Shown piece after piece: positions 24,970-35,836 of a stretch of DNA of 64,000 nucleotides. The position numbers and the translations under genes were made by a program. Source of the stretch: Sphingomonas sp. CROZ-RG-20F-R02-07 (GTDB lineage Bacteria > Pseudomonadota > Alphaproteobacteria > Sphingomonadales > Sphingomonadaceae); contig NZ_JAKNQJ010000006.1 in NCBI RefSeq assembly GCF_022662335.1, positions 124,001-188,000 of the forward strand, read 5' to 3'. Within the stretch, counting starts at the first letter, position 1. Each line of letters begins with the position of its first letter. Below the pieces are notes generated by a model. It ran no database searches and had not been told where the DNA came from. It was given only the letters and a program-made list of their open reading frames with translations.

Positions 24970-25569
24970 TCACAGCTCCGCCGCCTTCATCGCCACGATC
25001 GGCCGCGCGGGCACATGCGCAGCCATGCGTTCCAGCAGCACCGCCAGCGTGTCCGCCACGATCAGCAGGTCGCGGTGTTGCGCACGCAGGAAGCCAACAT
25101 CGCCCATCTTTTCCCAGAAGGCGACAAGGCCATCATAATAGCCCGCGACGTTCAGCAGACCCACCGGCTTGGCGTGATAGCCGAGCTGCGCCCAGCTCAG
25201 CGCTTCCCACAATTCGTCCATCGTACCGGTGCCGCCGGGGATCGTGACGAACCCGTCCGACAGCTCGGTGAACGCGGCCTTGCGCTCGTGCATGCCCGCC
25301 ACGACGTGCAGTTCGGTCAGGCCGCGATGTGCCACTTCGGCATCCACCAGCGCCTGCGGGATCACGCCGATCACGTCGCCCCCGGCGGCGAGCGCGGCAT
25401 CGGCGACGGCGCCCATCAGCCCCAGCCGGCCGCCGCCATAGACGACGCCGATGCCGCGCTCCGCCAGCGTGCGGCCGATCGCGCGCGCGGATTCGATATA
25501 GACGGGATCGGCAGGGGTCGCGGATCCGCAATAGATGGCGAGACGTCTCATCGAGGCTGCGCTGGTCAT
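24970..25569 (-). CDS. LOG-family protein (nucleoside 5'-monophosphate phosphoribohydrolase)
   Basis: A 199-residue Rossmann-fold protein with the full LOG signature: GGGRLGLMG (46-54), MHERK (93-97) and PGGTGTMDE (111-119). Family knowledge: LOG enzymes release the base from AMP-type or cytokinin nucleotides. Bacterial substrates are often unclear. An alternative start at 25551 (MRRLAIYCGS) fits equally. It sits between crtB and a PAS gene inside the carotenoid region without obvious metabolic link. Confidence 0.92.
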   Translation of the reverse strand: MTSAASMRRLAIYCGSATPADPVYIESARAIGRTLAERGIGVVYGGGRLGLMGAVADAALAAGGDVIGVIPQALVDAEVAHRGLTELHVVAGMHERKAAFTELSDGFVTIPGGTGTMDELWEALSWAQLGYHAKPVGLLNVAGYYDGLVAFWEKMGDVGFLRAQHRDLLIVADTLAVLLERMAAHVPARPIVAMKAAEL

Positions 25570-25625
25570 GGCCGCAGCGCTAGGCGAAGCGTCGACGCCT
25601 CACAAGCGGCGCACGGCCGGGGCCG

Positions 25626-26066
25626 TCATCGGTACAGCGCGGTCACGTCCTGTTTGATGCCGTGCAGCCGGACGGTGCGGCCGTTCTCGCAGGCCGGGAC
25701 CGCGATCAGCCGCATCCAGCGTTCCGGCCCGGTGACGGGCCGGATCCGCGCGTCGAGCGTGAAGCCGCGCCGGTGCCGGATGGCATGCGCGCGCAGCCGC
25801 TCAAGGACGGCGCGCGATTCCTCGGCATAGAGCGCCAGCGCTTCCTGGCGCCGCACCGCGATGCCGCGGGGCAAGCCGAAGATGTCGTACACCGCATCGG
25901 ACCAGGTCAGCGCATCGTCGGGCAACGCGCATGTCCACGGCCCGGTCGTGGCCGCCTCCACCGACGCCGGGCCCGATCCGCCATGCACCAGCCCCAGCGC
26001 AAACCGCTGCCCCGATTCGGCGAGCGGCCAGCTATGGTGGAGCGGCAGGGGTTCGATCGGCTTCAC
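25626..26066 (-). CDS. stand-alone PAS-domain protein
   Basis: A 146-residue protein that is essentially one PAS (PAS_3-like) domain: TWSDAVYDIFGLP begins the fold, followed by the helix AVLERLRAHAIRHRRGFTLDARI and the closing strands RWMRLIAVPACENGRTVRLHGIKQDVT. There is no kinase, cyclase or DNA-binding output. Such proteins may act with a partner. It lies 41 bp downstream of crtI on the same strand, so it may be co-transcribed. Confidence 0.8.
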   Translation of the reverse strand: MKPIEPLPLHHSWPLAESGQRFALGLVHGGSGPASVEAATTGPWTCALPDDALTWSDAVYDIFGLPRGIAVRRQEALALYAEESRAVLERLRAHAIRHRRGFTLDARIRPVTGPERWMRLIAVPACENGRTVRLHGIKQDVTALYR

Positions 26067-26107
26067 CGGGGGTTTGTACCCGCAAAGGTCTTAACGGCGG
26101 GTTTGGC

Positions 26108-27586
26108 CTATCGTCCCTCTTCCAGCATCAGCGCCGCGGTGGCCTTCGCGCTGCCCACCACACCGGGGATGCCGGCGCCCGGATGCGTGCCGGCGCCGAC
26201 GAAATAGAGGTTGGGGATCGCATCGTCGCGGTTGTGGACGCGGAACCACGCGCTTTGCGTCAGCACCGGCTCCAGGCTGAAGGCGCTGCCGAGATGCGCG
26301 TTGAGGTCGGTCGCGAAATCCTTGGGCGCATAGCTGAATTTCGTCACGACCCGCTCGTGGATGTCCGGGATCAGGCGGCGGCCGATCTCGTCCAGGATGC
26401 GCTTTTCGAGGATCGGGCCCACCTCGTCCCAGTCGACCGGGAACTTGCCCATGTGCGGCACCGGGGCGAGCGCGTAGAAGGTCGACATGCCCTCGGGCGC
26501 GAGCGCCGGATCGGTGACGGTCGGATGGTGGAGATAGAGCGAGAAATCCTGGCTCAGCACGCCGTGATCGTAGATGTCGGCCAGCAGCCCTTTGTAGCGC
26601 GGGCCGAACAGGATCATGTGGTGCGGGATGCCGGGCCAGGTGCCCTTGATCCCGAAATGCACGACGAACAGCGACGGGCTGTACCGTTTGCGCTCCAGCC
26701 GCCCGCGCGTGCGCTGCGCGCTGCGCGAGGTCTTCAGCAGGTCGCGGTAGCTGTGCATCACGTCGGCGTTGGTCGCCACCGCATCCGCCGCGCCGTGCCA
26801 GCCGCTCGCGCACGTCACCCCCGTGGCACGGTCGCCGAGCGTGTCGATCGAGACGACTGGATCGCCCAGCCGCAGCGTGCCGCCCAGCCGCTCGAACTGC
26901 GCGACGAGGCCCGCCACCAGCCGGTTGGTGCCGCCGCGCGCGAACCACACGCCGCCATCGCGCTCCAGCTTGTGGATCAGCGCATAGATCGCGCTCGTCG
27001 TCATCGGGTTGCCGCCCACCAGCAGCGTGTGGAACGACAGCGCCTCGCGCAGCTTTTCGGACTGAACGAAGCTCGACACGATCGAATAGACCGACCGCCA
27101 CGCCTGATATTTGGCGAGCGCCGGTGCGGCCTTTATCATCGAGGCGAAGTCGAGGAAGGCGACATGGCCGAGCTTCTCGTACCCCTCCTTGAACACGCCC
27201 GCCGAATAATCGAGGAACTTCAGATAGCCCGCCCAGTCCTCCGGGTTGAGCTTCGTGATCTCCTGGCGCAGCAGCGTGTCGTCGTTGGTATAGTCGAAAT
27301 TGGTGCCGTCGGCCCAGTTGAGCCGGTAGAAGGGGGTAACGGGCTCGAGCGTCACGTCCTCGGCCATGTCGCGGCCCGAAAGCGCCCATAATTCGCGCAG
27401 GCACTCGGGATCGGTGATGACGGTGGGGCCCGCATCGAAGGTGAAGCCGTCGCGCTCCCAATAATAGGCGCGCCCGCCGGGCTTGTCGCGCGCCTCCACG
27501 ATGGTGGTGGCGATGCCGGCGGATTGCAGCCGGATCGCGAGCGCCAGCCCGCCGAAGCCCGAACCGATGACGATCGCGGTCTTCAT
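26108..27586 (-). CDS. crtI: phytoene desaturase
   Basis: FAD-dependent desaturation of phytoene to lycopene at the membrane. The 492-residue protein has the N-terminal dinucleotide motif (AIVIGSGFGGLALAIRLQ), EARDKPGGRAYYW, the FDAGPTVI segment and the C-terminal CrtI signature ending in LYFVGAGTHPGAGIPGVV. The ATG at 27586 overlaps the crtY stop by ATGA, fixing start and coupling. Sequence alone does not tell how many desaturation steps it performs. Confidence 0.96.
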   Translation of the reverse strand: MKTAIVIGSGFGGLALAIRLQSAGIATTIVEARDKPGGRAYYWERDGFTFDAGPTVITDPECLRELWALSGRDMAEDVTLEPVTPFYRLNWADGTNFDYTNDDTLLRQEITKLNPEDWAGYLKFLDYSAGVFKEGYEKLGHVAFLDFASMIKAAPALAKYQAWRSVYSIVSSFVQSEKLREALSFHTLLVGGNPMTTSAIYALIHKLERDGGVWFARGGTNRLVAGLVAQFERLGGTLRLGDPVVSIDTLGDRATGVTCASGWHGAADAVATNADVMHSYRDLLKTSRSAQRTRGRLERKRYSPSLFVVHFGIKGTWPGIPHHMILFGPRYKGLLADIYDHGVLSQDFSLYLHHPTVTDPALAPEGMSTFYALAPVPHMGKFPVDWDEVGPILEKRILDEIGRRLIPDIHERVVTKFSYAPKDFATDLNAHLGSAFSLEPVLTQSAWFRVHNRDDAIPNLYFVGAGTHPGAGIPGVVGSAKATAALMLEEGR

Positions 27587-28737
27587 GCCCGGATCGCCTT
27601 GATCGCGCGGGCGATCGGGACCGGCGGCTTGCCGGTGAGGATGCGTGCCTTGTCCATCAACGTCGATCGTCCTGCATAGAAGCGCCCGATAAGCCCCGGC
27701 GACAGGCGGTAGAAGCGCTCGAGCACACGGTATCGCTCCGCGGGTTCGGCCGCCTTGAACAACATCGTGTCGAGCATGCGGTAAAAGCCGCGGCGCTGCC
27801 ATGTCTGCCGCGCGAAGCGGTGCGTCGTGTCGTGAAGATCGAGCCCGGCGAAATCGCGCCGCGTCGCGATCAGCCGCGCGGTGCGCACCGCATCGGGCAG
27901 CGAATAGCCGGTCGTCGGATGGAACAGCCCGGCGCGCATCCCCGCCTTGGCGACGCGCGCACCGCCCGATCGCCAATAGGCCTCGAAATCGCCGCCCATC
28001 GCCACCGGCAGCACGCCCGATTCGGCATGGCCGCGCGCGGTGACGGTCCAGCCGGCGGCGGCGGCATAGGCCTCGATCCGGCCGTCCAGCGCGTCATGGT
28101 CGATCGCGGTCGTGTCGCTGTAATAGGTGTCCTCGACGAACATCCGGTCGGGCCCGAACGGCAGCAGATAGACGAAGCGATAGCCGTCGATCTGCGCCAC
28201 GCGCGCGTCCATCACGGTCGGCCGTTCATGGCCGTGGGGCTCGGCCAGCACCAGTTCGCGGCCGACGAATTTCTGCCAGCCGCAATCGAGCAGCGAGAGA
28301 TCGGCGGGGCCGCGGGCGTCGATCACGCCCGTCGCCTCCACCCGGTCGCCGTCCGCCAGCACCACCGCGGTGGCCGATGCGCCCAGCACCTTGCGGCCCA
28401 GCATCAGCGCGTGCGCCGGCAGCGCGGCGCGCACCGCCTGGTCCAGCCCGGCGCTGTGGACCGAATAATAGGTCGCATCCACGCGGCGCGCGTGATGCGG
28501 GAACGCCACCTCGTAGCCGCGCCAGGCATGCGCGACGATCGGCGCCAGCAGCGGCCGGTCGCGCGCGTCGATGTCGCTGCCGAAGAACGACCAGACATGG
28601 TTGCCGCCGATCCGGTCGTCGCCCTCGATCAGCCGCACGTCGAGGGCGGGATGGCGCGCCTTCAGCGCCAGCGCGATCAGCGCGCCGGCAAGCCCGCCGC
28701 CGACGATCGCGACGTCGCAAGGAAGCGTGGAGGCCAT
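27583..28737 (-). CDS. crtY: lycopene beta-cyclase
   Basis: Cyclises lycopene ends to give beta-carotene. The 384-residue protein has the N-terminal FAD/NAD motif DVAIVGGGLAGALIAL, GNHVWSFF, the FVYLLPFGPDRMFVEDTYYSD segment and HPTTGYSLPDAV, all typical of bacterial CrtY. First gene of the minus-strand crtYI pair. A 127-bp gap separates it from the divergent acetyltransferase and should hold promoters for both; I see an AT-rich TTATATT at about 28800 but cannot assign it. Confidence 0.95.
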   Translation of the reverse strand: MASTLPCDVAIVGGGLAGALIALALKARHPALDVRLIEGDDRIGGNHVWSFFGSDIDARDRPLLAPIVAHAWRGYEVAFPHHARRVDATYYSVHSAGLDQAVRAALPAHALMLGRKVLGASATAVVLADGDRVEATGVIDARGPADLSLLDCGWQKFVGRELVLAEPHGHERPTVMDARVAQIDGYRFVYLLPFGPDRMFVEDTYYSDTTAIDHDALDGRIEAYAAAAGWTVTARGHAESGVLPVAMGGDFEAYWRSGGARVAKAGMRAGLFHPTTGYSLPDAVRTARLIATRRDFAGLDLHDTTHRFARQTWQRRGFYRMLDTMLFKAAEPAERYRVLERFYRLSPGLIGRFYAGRSTLMDKARILTGKPPVPIARAIKAIRA

Positions 28738-28864
28738 GCGCCCGTCTAGCGCGCGCGGGGCGGCTTGCGCAGGCCCAATCGTACGCGCCGGTGACTCAGG
28801 TTATATTCGCACCGACCAGACCCGGTTCCGGCGGGGGATGGCGCCGGCGCCGCGCCGCGCTAGC

Positions 28865-29410
28865 ATGACGCCGATGCACGCGCCGACGCTCACCACCGCC
28901 CGCCTGACGCTGACGGCCTATACGCCCGACGACCTGGAGGAATGCGCCGCGATGTGGGCGGAGCCCGCGGTCTATACGATGATCGGCGGGAAGCCGCGAT
29001 CGCGCGAGGAGGTGTGGATCCGGCTGTTGCGGTCGATCGGGCAATGGGCGGCGTTCGGCTATGGCTCCTGGGTGGTGCGCGCGCGCGACGACCGTCGCTG
29101 GATCGGCGAGATGGGGCTGATCGAGGCGCGCCGCGCGATCGTCCCCGCGATCGACGATGCGCCCGAGGCGGGGTGGACGATGACCGGGGCGGCGCACGGC
29201 CGGGGCTATGCGCGCGAGGGGCTGGCCGCCGCGCTCGGCTGGGTCGATGCGCGGGGCCTGGCGCGGACGCGCTGCATCATCGATCCGGGCAACGCGCCCT
29301 CGCTCCGCCTGGCGGCGCATCTCGGCTATGCGCCCTGGGCGGAGGGGCAATATCACGACAAGCCGATCCGCATCCTCGAACGGATGGCGGGCGCGGGCGC
29401 AAAGGCGTAA
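28865..29410 (+). CDS. GNAT-family N-acetyltransferase
   Basis: A 181-residue acetyltransferase of the RimJ/RimL-like type: LTTARLTLTAYTPDDLEE at the start, the WIGEMGLIEARR strand, the acetyl-CoA-binding HGRGYAREGLAAALGW and the final NAPSLRLAAHLGYAPWAEGQY. Substrate unknown; many act on protein N termini or small amines. It is 10 bp upstream of the hydroxylase gene, likely in one transcript. An ATG three codons later is also possible. Confidence 0.88.
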   Translation: MTPMHAPTLTTARLTLTAYTPDDLEECAAMWAEPAVYTMIGGKPRSREEVWIRLLRSIGQWAAFGYGSWVVRARDDRRWIGEMGLIEARRAIVPAIDDAPEAGWTMTGAAHGRGYAREGLAAALGWVDARGLARTRCIIDPGNAPSLRLAAHLGYAPWAEGQYHDKPIRILERMAGAGAKA

Positions 29411-29420
29411 GGGCGCGGGG

Positions 29421-30167
29421 ATGACGCTCGCCCTGATCCTCTCCGCGCTGGCGATGACGGTGATCGTGGGCGTGCGCTATCTGATCGTCTCCGGGCTCTT
29501 CGCCTGGGGCACGCGGGCGCGGCATCCGGGGCTCTATCGCGGGCTCGATCGGCAGATGCGGCGCGAGATCGGCTGGAGCCTCGCCTCGGCCGCGATCTAC
29601 GGCGTGCCCGCGGGGCTGGTCGCCTGGGGTTGGCAGAATCGCGGATGGACGCGGATCTATGCCGATCTCCACGCCTGGCCGCTCTGGTACTGGCCGCTGT
29701 CGGTGCTGCTCTACCTGCTCGCGCACGATACGTGGTTCTACTGGACGCATCGCTGGATGCACCGCCCCAAGCCCTTCCGCATGGCGCATGCGGTGCATCA
29801 TGCGAGCCGCCCGCCGACCGCCTGGGCGGCGATGGCGTTCCATCCGATCGAGGCGCTGACGGGGGCGTTCGTCATTCCCGTGCTGGTGTTCCTGATCCCG
29901 ATCCATATCGGCGCGCTGGCGGTGGTGTTGAGCGTGATGACCGTGATGGGCGTCACCAACCATATGGGGTGGGAGCTGTTTCCGAGGGCGCTGTGGGCCG
30001 GGCCGCTCGGCGGCTGGCTCATCACCGCGAGCCACCACCAGCGCCATCACGAGCAATATGGCTGCAATTTCGGCCTGTATTTCCGGATCTGGGACCGGAT
30101 CTGCGGCACCGACAAGGGATTGGGCGATTTCGCCCGCGCGCATGCCAGGGCCCGCGACCGGACCTGA
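29421..30167 (+). CDS. sterol desaturase/fatty acid hydroxylase superfamily protein, possible carotenoid ring hydroxylase
   Basis: A 248-residue membrane di-iron enzyme with four or five membrane segments and the full His-box set: HRWMH (110-114), HAVHH (123-127) and HHQRHH (205-210). The superfamily includes CrtZ and other ring hydroxylases as well as sterol and fatty acid enzymes. It lies 683 bp from crtY, divergent, and no other CrtZ is in the window, so a role in hydroxylating beta-carotene rings (CrtZ- or CrtG-like) is plausible but unproven. It is longer than typical CrtZ. Confidence 0.8.
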   Translation: MTLALILSALAMTVIVGVRYLIVSGLFAWGTRARHPGLYRGLDRQMRREIGWSLASAAIYGVPAGLVAWGWQNRGWTRIYADLHAWPLWYWPLSVLLYLLAHDTWFYWTHRWMHRPKPFRMAHAVHHASRPPTAWAAMAFHPIEALTGAFVIPVLVFLIPIHIGALAVVLSVMTVMGVTNHMGWELFPRALWAGPLGGWLITASHHQRHHEQYGCNFGLYFRIWDRICGTDKGLGDFARAHARARDRT

Positions 30168-30231
30168 TTGGGCTTTCACCGGCGAAGCGTGTAGGCCGGA
30201 CACGGGCTTCCCGCCCGCGAAGGATGCCGCC

Positions 30232-30357
30232 ATGGCCAAGGGCCAGATGAAATCGAACAAGGAAGTGCGCAAGCCCAAGGCGGTCAAGCCGCCCAAGGGC
30301 AACGCCTCCAACCCTACCACCAAGGGCAAGCCCGCGACGCCGCCGACGTCCGACTGA
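30232..30357 (+). CDS. small Lys-rich conserved protein
   Basis: A 41-residue basic protein beginning MAKGQMKSNKEVRKPK and ending in a Pro/Thr-rich tail. Short proteins with this MAKGQM(K/R)SNKE start are widespread in proteobacteria and annotated hypothetical; I recognise the pattern but no function. AAGGA nine bases upstream supports the ATG. The composition (Lys, Pro, disorder-prone) suggests nucleic-acid or ribosome contact, which is only a guess. Confidence 0.65.
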   Translation: MAKGQMKSNKEVRKPKAVKPPKGNASNPTTKGKPATPPTSD

Positions 30358-30435
30358 TCCGCCGGACACCCGGAGCCCTGCGGTGCGTTCCCCTCCGACG
30401 GCGCGCGTACCGCGTCGCCGGGCAGGAGGAACGTC

Positions 30436-30720
30436 ATGGCCGAGGCACGCTGGAACGACATGCTGATCGCGCGGAGCGACGACATCGTGGTCGTGGAGGG
30501 CAATTCCTATTTCCCGCGCGACTCGGTCGAGCCGGACGTCCTGCGCCCCAGCGCCACGACGAGCATCTGCCCCTGGAAGGGCACCGCGCATTACTACACG
30601 CTAGCCGTGAACGGCGCCGAGAACCCCGACGCCGTGTGGTATTACCCCGATCCCAAACCCGCCGCCGCCGAGATCGCCGGGCGGGTGGCGTTCTGGAAAG
30701 GCGTGGTGGTGCGGGATTGA
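30436..30720 (+). CDS. DUF427 domain protein
   Basis: A 94-residue protein matching DUF427: ARWNDMLIARSDDIVVVEGNSYFP, then CPWKGTAHYYT and AVWYYPDPKPAAAEIAGRVAFWKGVV. The single domain fills the protein. Function unknown; a GGCAGGAGG ribosome-binding site is seven bases upstream. It converges with the next acetyltransferase gene. Confidence 0.9.
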   Translation: MAEARWNDMLIARSDDIVVVEGNSYFPRDSVEPDVLRPSATTSICPWKGTAHYYTLAVNGAENPDAVWYYPDPKPAAAEIAGRVAFWKGVVVRD

Positions 30721-30774
30721 GCGGGCGCACCCACGTACACGGTGATGCGCGCCCTTTGTCACGACGTGGGTTCG

Positions 30775-31260
30775 TTACGTCCGGACGAGAGGCAGGCGCA
30801 TCGCCACGTCGCAGCGATCGTAGCTGTGGCCGAAGCGCGCCATGATCGCCGCGTCGTGTAGAAAGCCGGCGCGCTCATAGAGGTGGATCGCCGCTTCGCA
30901 GGCGTGGTTGGTGAGCAGGTACAGCGTCTCGATGCCGGGCAATTCTTTCGCCCGTTCGATCAGTGCCGCGAGCAGCAACGCGCCTGCCCCCGATCCGCGT
31001 GTTTCGGCACGGACGCCCATTTTGGTGAGCTCATAGGCGCCGGGTTCCGTTTGCATCAGCGCGCCCGCGCCCACGATCCGGCCATCGGGCGCGGCGATGA
31101 AGAGGATCACTCCGCCTTTGTCGACGATCGCCTCGCGCGGGTGCGCAAGGACGTGGCGGTCATGGTCCTCGAGCACGAACATATCCTCGATCCACGCCGC
31201 GTTGATGGCGTGGAAGTCCGCGGCGCGGGCATCGTCATAGGGCAGGATCGTGAAAGCCAT
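30775..31260 (-). CDS. GNAT-family N-acetyltransferase
   Basis: A 161-residue acetyltransferase: an acidic N-terminal helix (FHAINAAWIEDMF), the GRIVGAGALMQTEPGAYELTKMGV strands, the acetyl-CoA loop RGSGAGALLLAALI and the final YLLTNHACEAAIHLYERAGF. Closest in style to the 'PaiA/YjgM-like' GNATs; substrate unknown. It lies 15 bp downstream of thiC on the same strand and may share its riboswitch-controlled transcript. Confidence 0.88.
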   Translation of the reverse strand: MAFTILPYDDARAADFHAINAAWIEDMFVLEDHDRHVLAHPREAIVDKGGVILFIAAPDGRIVGAGALMQTEPGAYELTKMGVRAETRGSGAGALLLAALIERAKELPGIETLYLLTNHACEAAIHLYERAGFLHDAAIMARFGHSYDRCDVAMRLPLVRT

Positions 31261-31275
31261 GGTGTTGGGGTCCCC

Positions 31276-33370
<2,095 letters not shown>

Positions 33371-33371
33371 G

Positions 33372-33401
33372 AGCATAAGCGCGCGACCGCGCCCACGCCA
33401 A
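33372..33401 (-). promoter_or_regulatory. candidate thiC promoter
   Basis: On the minus strand TTGGCG (33401-33396), an 18-base spacer and TATGCT (33377-33372) precede the riboswitch by a few bases. The -10 is close to consensus; transcription would start at the aptamer's 5' end. Confidence 0.45.
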
Positions 33402-33403
33402 CG

Positions 33404-33438
33404 AAAAAGAGCCGCGCGATCCCGGGATCGCGCGGCTC
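33404..33438 (-). terminator. intrinsic terminator after the ferritin-like pair
   Basis: A perfect 30-bp palindrome (33409-33438, 15-bp arms ending at GATCCC/GGGATC) followed on the minus strand by TTTTT (33408-33404). It lies 24 bp after the stop of the downstream ferritin-like gene and insulates thiC. Confidence 0.92.
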
Positions 33439-33462
33439 GTCTCGAACGCGGTGGCGGGGCGA

Positions 33463-34476
33463 TCAGGTGTTCGCCGTGCTCGCCACGATGTTGCCGTTCA
33501 GGCCGTTCGGGAAGAACCCGCCCGAACTGGAGATGGCGGCGTTCAGATAGACGATGTGCAGCACCTGGCTGGTCGTGCGGCCGAACACGATGCTGTTCGA
33601 ATCGGTCGGCACGATGTTGGCCGAGCCGTCCGCATTGGTGATGCCCTGATCGTCGTCGCTCGATCCGTCGACGGCGTCGCGGACGTCGCTGATCTTGTTG
33701 GCATAGGTGACGAGCGCGGGGACGGTGAGCCCCTTGCGGTACAGCACGGTGCGGATCAGGCCGGCGTGATAGGCCTCGACTGCGAGGATGCCGGCGGCGG
33801 CCTCGGTATAGGTCTTGTTCACCAGCAGCGGGGCGGCACCCTTGTACGCGCTGACGCCGACGTCCTCGAAGATGAACGCGCCGAGCAGGAAGCTTTCGTC
33901 CGACGCATAGGGATCGAAGGTGGTCGCGTTCGGGTTGGGGCTCCCCGGGCCGATGATCTTGGCCGCCAGCGCCGCCTGGCTGAAGGCGCCGGAGGAGGTG
34001 CTGCCATCGATGTTGATCGACGGCAGCGAGACGGCGGCCGAACCGAGCGCGGAACGAAGGAAATTGACGTGCGCCACCTCGTCCGCCGCGATTTCGCGGG
34101 CATAGGCCGCCACGATCGGATCGGTGAACGTCACCGCGCGGCCGCCGGTCACGGTGCCGACCGTGCCCGTGCCCGAGATGCTCGCCGACGACAGGCCGGT
34201 GCCGTACACCGCAAAGGAGTAGAAGCTTGCCTCGAGATATTCGAGGTTCAGCGCGAAGTTCAGCACGTCGATATCGACCTGCGCCGTGGTGGCGGTCGCC
34301 GTCGGGGTGGGCGTGGGGGTCGGCGTCGGATTGTTGTCGTCACCGCAGGCGGCGAGCAGCGACAGGCCGCCGACCGCGGCGGTGGCGCCGCCGGCATATT
34401 TCAGAAAGGTGCGGCGTTCGGCGCGACGCTTCTCGGTCGCCGCCATGATTTCCATCATCGTGTTCGTATCGGTCAT
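33463..34476 (-). CDS. Tat-exported ferritin-like lipoprotein
   Basis: A 337-residue ferritin-like (Ferritin_2-type) protein. The N terminus has the Tat motif RRTFLK and a lipobox Leu-Ala-Ala-Cys, then a Pro-Thr repeat linker before the helical domain. Di-iron ligand patterns remain: [18 protein letters not shown] and [10 protein letters not shown]. It ends with an acidic DGSSDDDQG region and a hydrophobic tail. Bacterial relatives are linked to desiccation or oxidative stress, but function is not settled. It lies 24 bp after a close paralogue and likely arose by tandem duplication. Confidence 0.85.
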   Translation of the reverse strand: MTDTNTMMEIMAATEKRRAERRTFLKYAGGATAAVGGLSLLAACGDDNNPTPTPTPTPTATATTAQVDIDVLNFALNLEYLEASFYSFAVYGTGLSSASISGTGTVGTVTGGRAVTFTDPIVAAYAREIAADEVAHVNFLRSALGSAAVSLPSINIDGSTSSGAFSQAALAAKIIGPGSPNPNATTFDPYASDESFLLGAFIFEDVGVSAYKGAAPLLVNKTYTEAAAGILAVEAYHAGLIRTVLYRKGLTVPALVTYANKISDVRDAVDGSSDDDQGITNADGSANIVPTDSNSIVFGRTTSQVLHIVYLNAAISSSGGFFPNGLNGNIVASTANT

Positions 34477-34500
34477 CGGATCTCTCCCGAATGCAAGGGC

Positions 34501-35574
34501 TTACGACTGCAGCGTGCTGGTCTTGATGTTGCCGTTCACGCCGTTCGGGAAAAACCCGCCTGCGGTAATGGCCGCCTTGGACAGGTAGACGATGTTCAGC
34601 ACCGAGCCGGGCGTGCGGCTATAGGCCAGACCATTGGAGTCCGTCGGCACGATGTTGGTCGCGTTGGCACCGTTGATCGTGGAGCTGGCGATGCCCTGGT
34701 CGTCGTCGCTCGATCCATCCAGGCTGTCGCGTGCGTCCGAAATCGCCGTGGCGCTCGTGATGAGCGCGGGGATGGGGGTGCGCGCCGGATAGGTGCCGCC
34801 ACCATAGGCCGCCGGGATCGCCGTGCCGCCGCTGCTGGTGCCACGTGCGTACAGGACGGTACGGACCAACGAGGCGTGATAGGCCTCCACCGCCAGGATG
34901 CCGGCTGCGGCCGACAGATAGGTGGCATTGGAGATCAGCGGCGAAGCGCCCTTATAGGCGGTGACGCCGACGTCTTCGAAGATGAACGCACCGAGCAGGA
35001 AATTGTCGTCCGATGCGTAGACGTCGAAGAAGCTCGTCTGGGTGTTGCCGGTGCCCGCATCCGGGATGAGCTTGGCTGCACGCGCAGCCGTGCTGAACGC
35101 GCCGGTCGGCGTGATACCGACGTCGATCGTCGGTTGCGCGACGGCGGCCGAGGTAAGCGCCGAGCGCAGGAAGTTGACGTGGTTGATCTCGTCCTGCGCG
35201 ATTTCCTTGGCATAGGCCGCAACGACCGGATCCTGGAAGTTCACCGCACGCGCGCCGGCATTGTAGGTCGCCGACGTGGTATAGCCGTTCGTGCCCGTGC
35301 CCGTCGTCATCGACGCGGCGATAGGGGTGCCGAACACCGCATAGGAATAGAAATTCGCCTCGAGATATTCGAGATTCAGCGCGAAATTCAGGATGTCGAG
35401 ATCCTGCTGCGCGCCGATGTTCGCCGCCGACTGGGCGGATGCCGCACTGGCGAAGGCGAAAGCACCCGCGCCAACGGCCGCGGCGCCTAGCGCGGTAGTG
35501 AAGAAAGCGCGGCGATCGTTCCGCCGTTCGACGCGCGCGTCAAAGGCCTCGATCAGTTTCTGACTGTCGGACAT
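34501..35574 (-). CDS. Tat-exported ferritin-like protein
   Basis: A 357-residue paralogue of the next gene. The N terminus carries RNDRRAFFTTALG (twin Arg) and an Ala-rich signal ending ASAASAQS, without a lipobox, so it should be soluble in the periplasm. The ferritin-like core keeps EYLEANFY, DEINHVNFLR and VEAYHASLVR. By eye the core matches its neighbour at well over half of positions. A GGGAGG Shine-Dalgarno eight bases before the ATG supports the start. First gene of the two-gene unit. Confidence 0.85.
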   Translation of the reverse strand: MSDSQKLIEAFDARVERRNDRRAFFTTALGAAAVGAGAFAFASAASAQSAANIGAQQDLDILNFALNLEYLEANFYSYAVFGTPIAASMTTGTGTNGYTTSATYNAGARAVNFQDPVVAAYAKEIAQDEINHVNFLRSALTSAAVAQPTIDVGITPTGAFSTAARAAKLIPDAGTGNTQTSFFDVYASDDNFLLGAFIFEDVGVTAYKGASPLISNATYLSAAAGILAVEAYHASLVRTVLYARGTSSGGTAIPAAYGGGTYPARTPIPALITSATAISDARDSLDGSSDDDQGIASSTINGANATNIVPTDSNGLAYSRTPGSVLNIVYLSKAAITAGGFFPNGVNGNIKTSTLQS

Positions 35575-35760
35575 ACTGGCAACCTCCCTCTGGGATTTCG
35601 TTGTGAGTCGCAGACTAGTTGAATTTCAATATGTTGCAAGCAGGAGATGCAGCTAGATACTTGAAAAACATCTACGATTACTTGGAGAAAACACGAATGC
35701 CCATGCCGCAAAGCGATGCGGGGACAGGGCGGGGACCGATCATCCTGCGCAGATACGCAT

Positions 35761-35790
35761 CGACCCGCCATGCGGATGCATGACGGGTCG
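35761..35790. repeat. imperfect palindrome between the mipA-type and ferritin-like genes
   Basis: Arms of 13 bp (35761-35773, 35778-35790) pair with one mismatch around a GGAT loop. It lies downstream of the MipA-type gene and may end its transcript, though no T-run follows on that strand. The rest of the 262-bp gap is unusually AT-rich between 35600 and 35700. Confidence 0.55.
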
Positions 35791-35836
35791 AACTTATTTT
35801 CGAAATCCACGCGCCGCGTCGGCGGCGGCGGAAAAA

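Noticed and set aside
35761..35790. intrinsic terminator on the plus strand
   Set aside because: Although AACTTATTTT follows on the plus strand, no plus-strand gene ends there.
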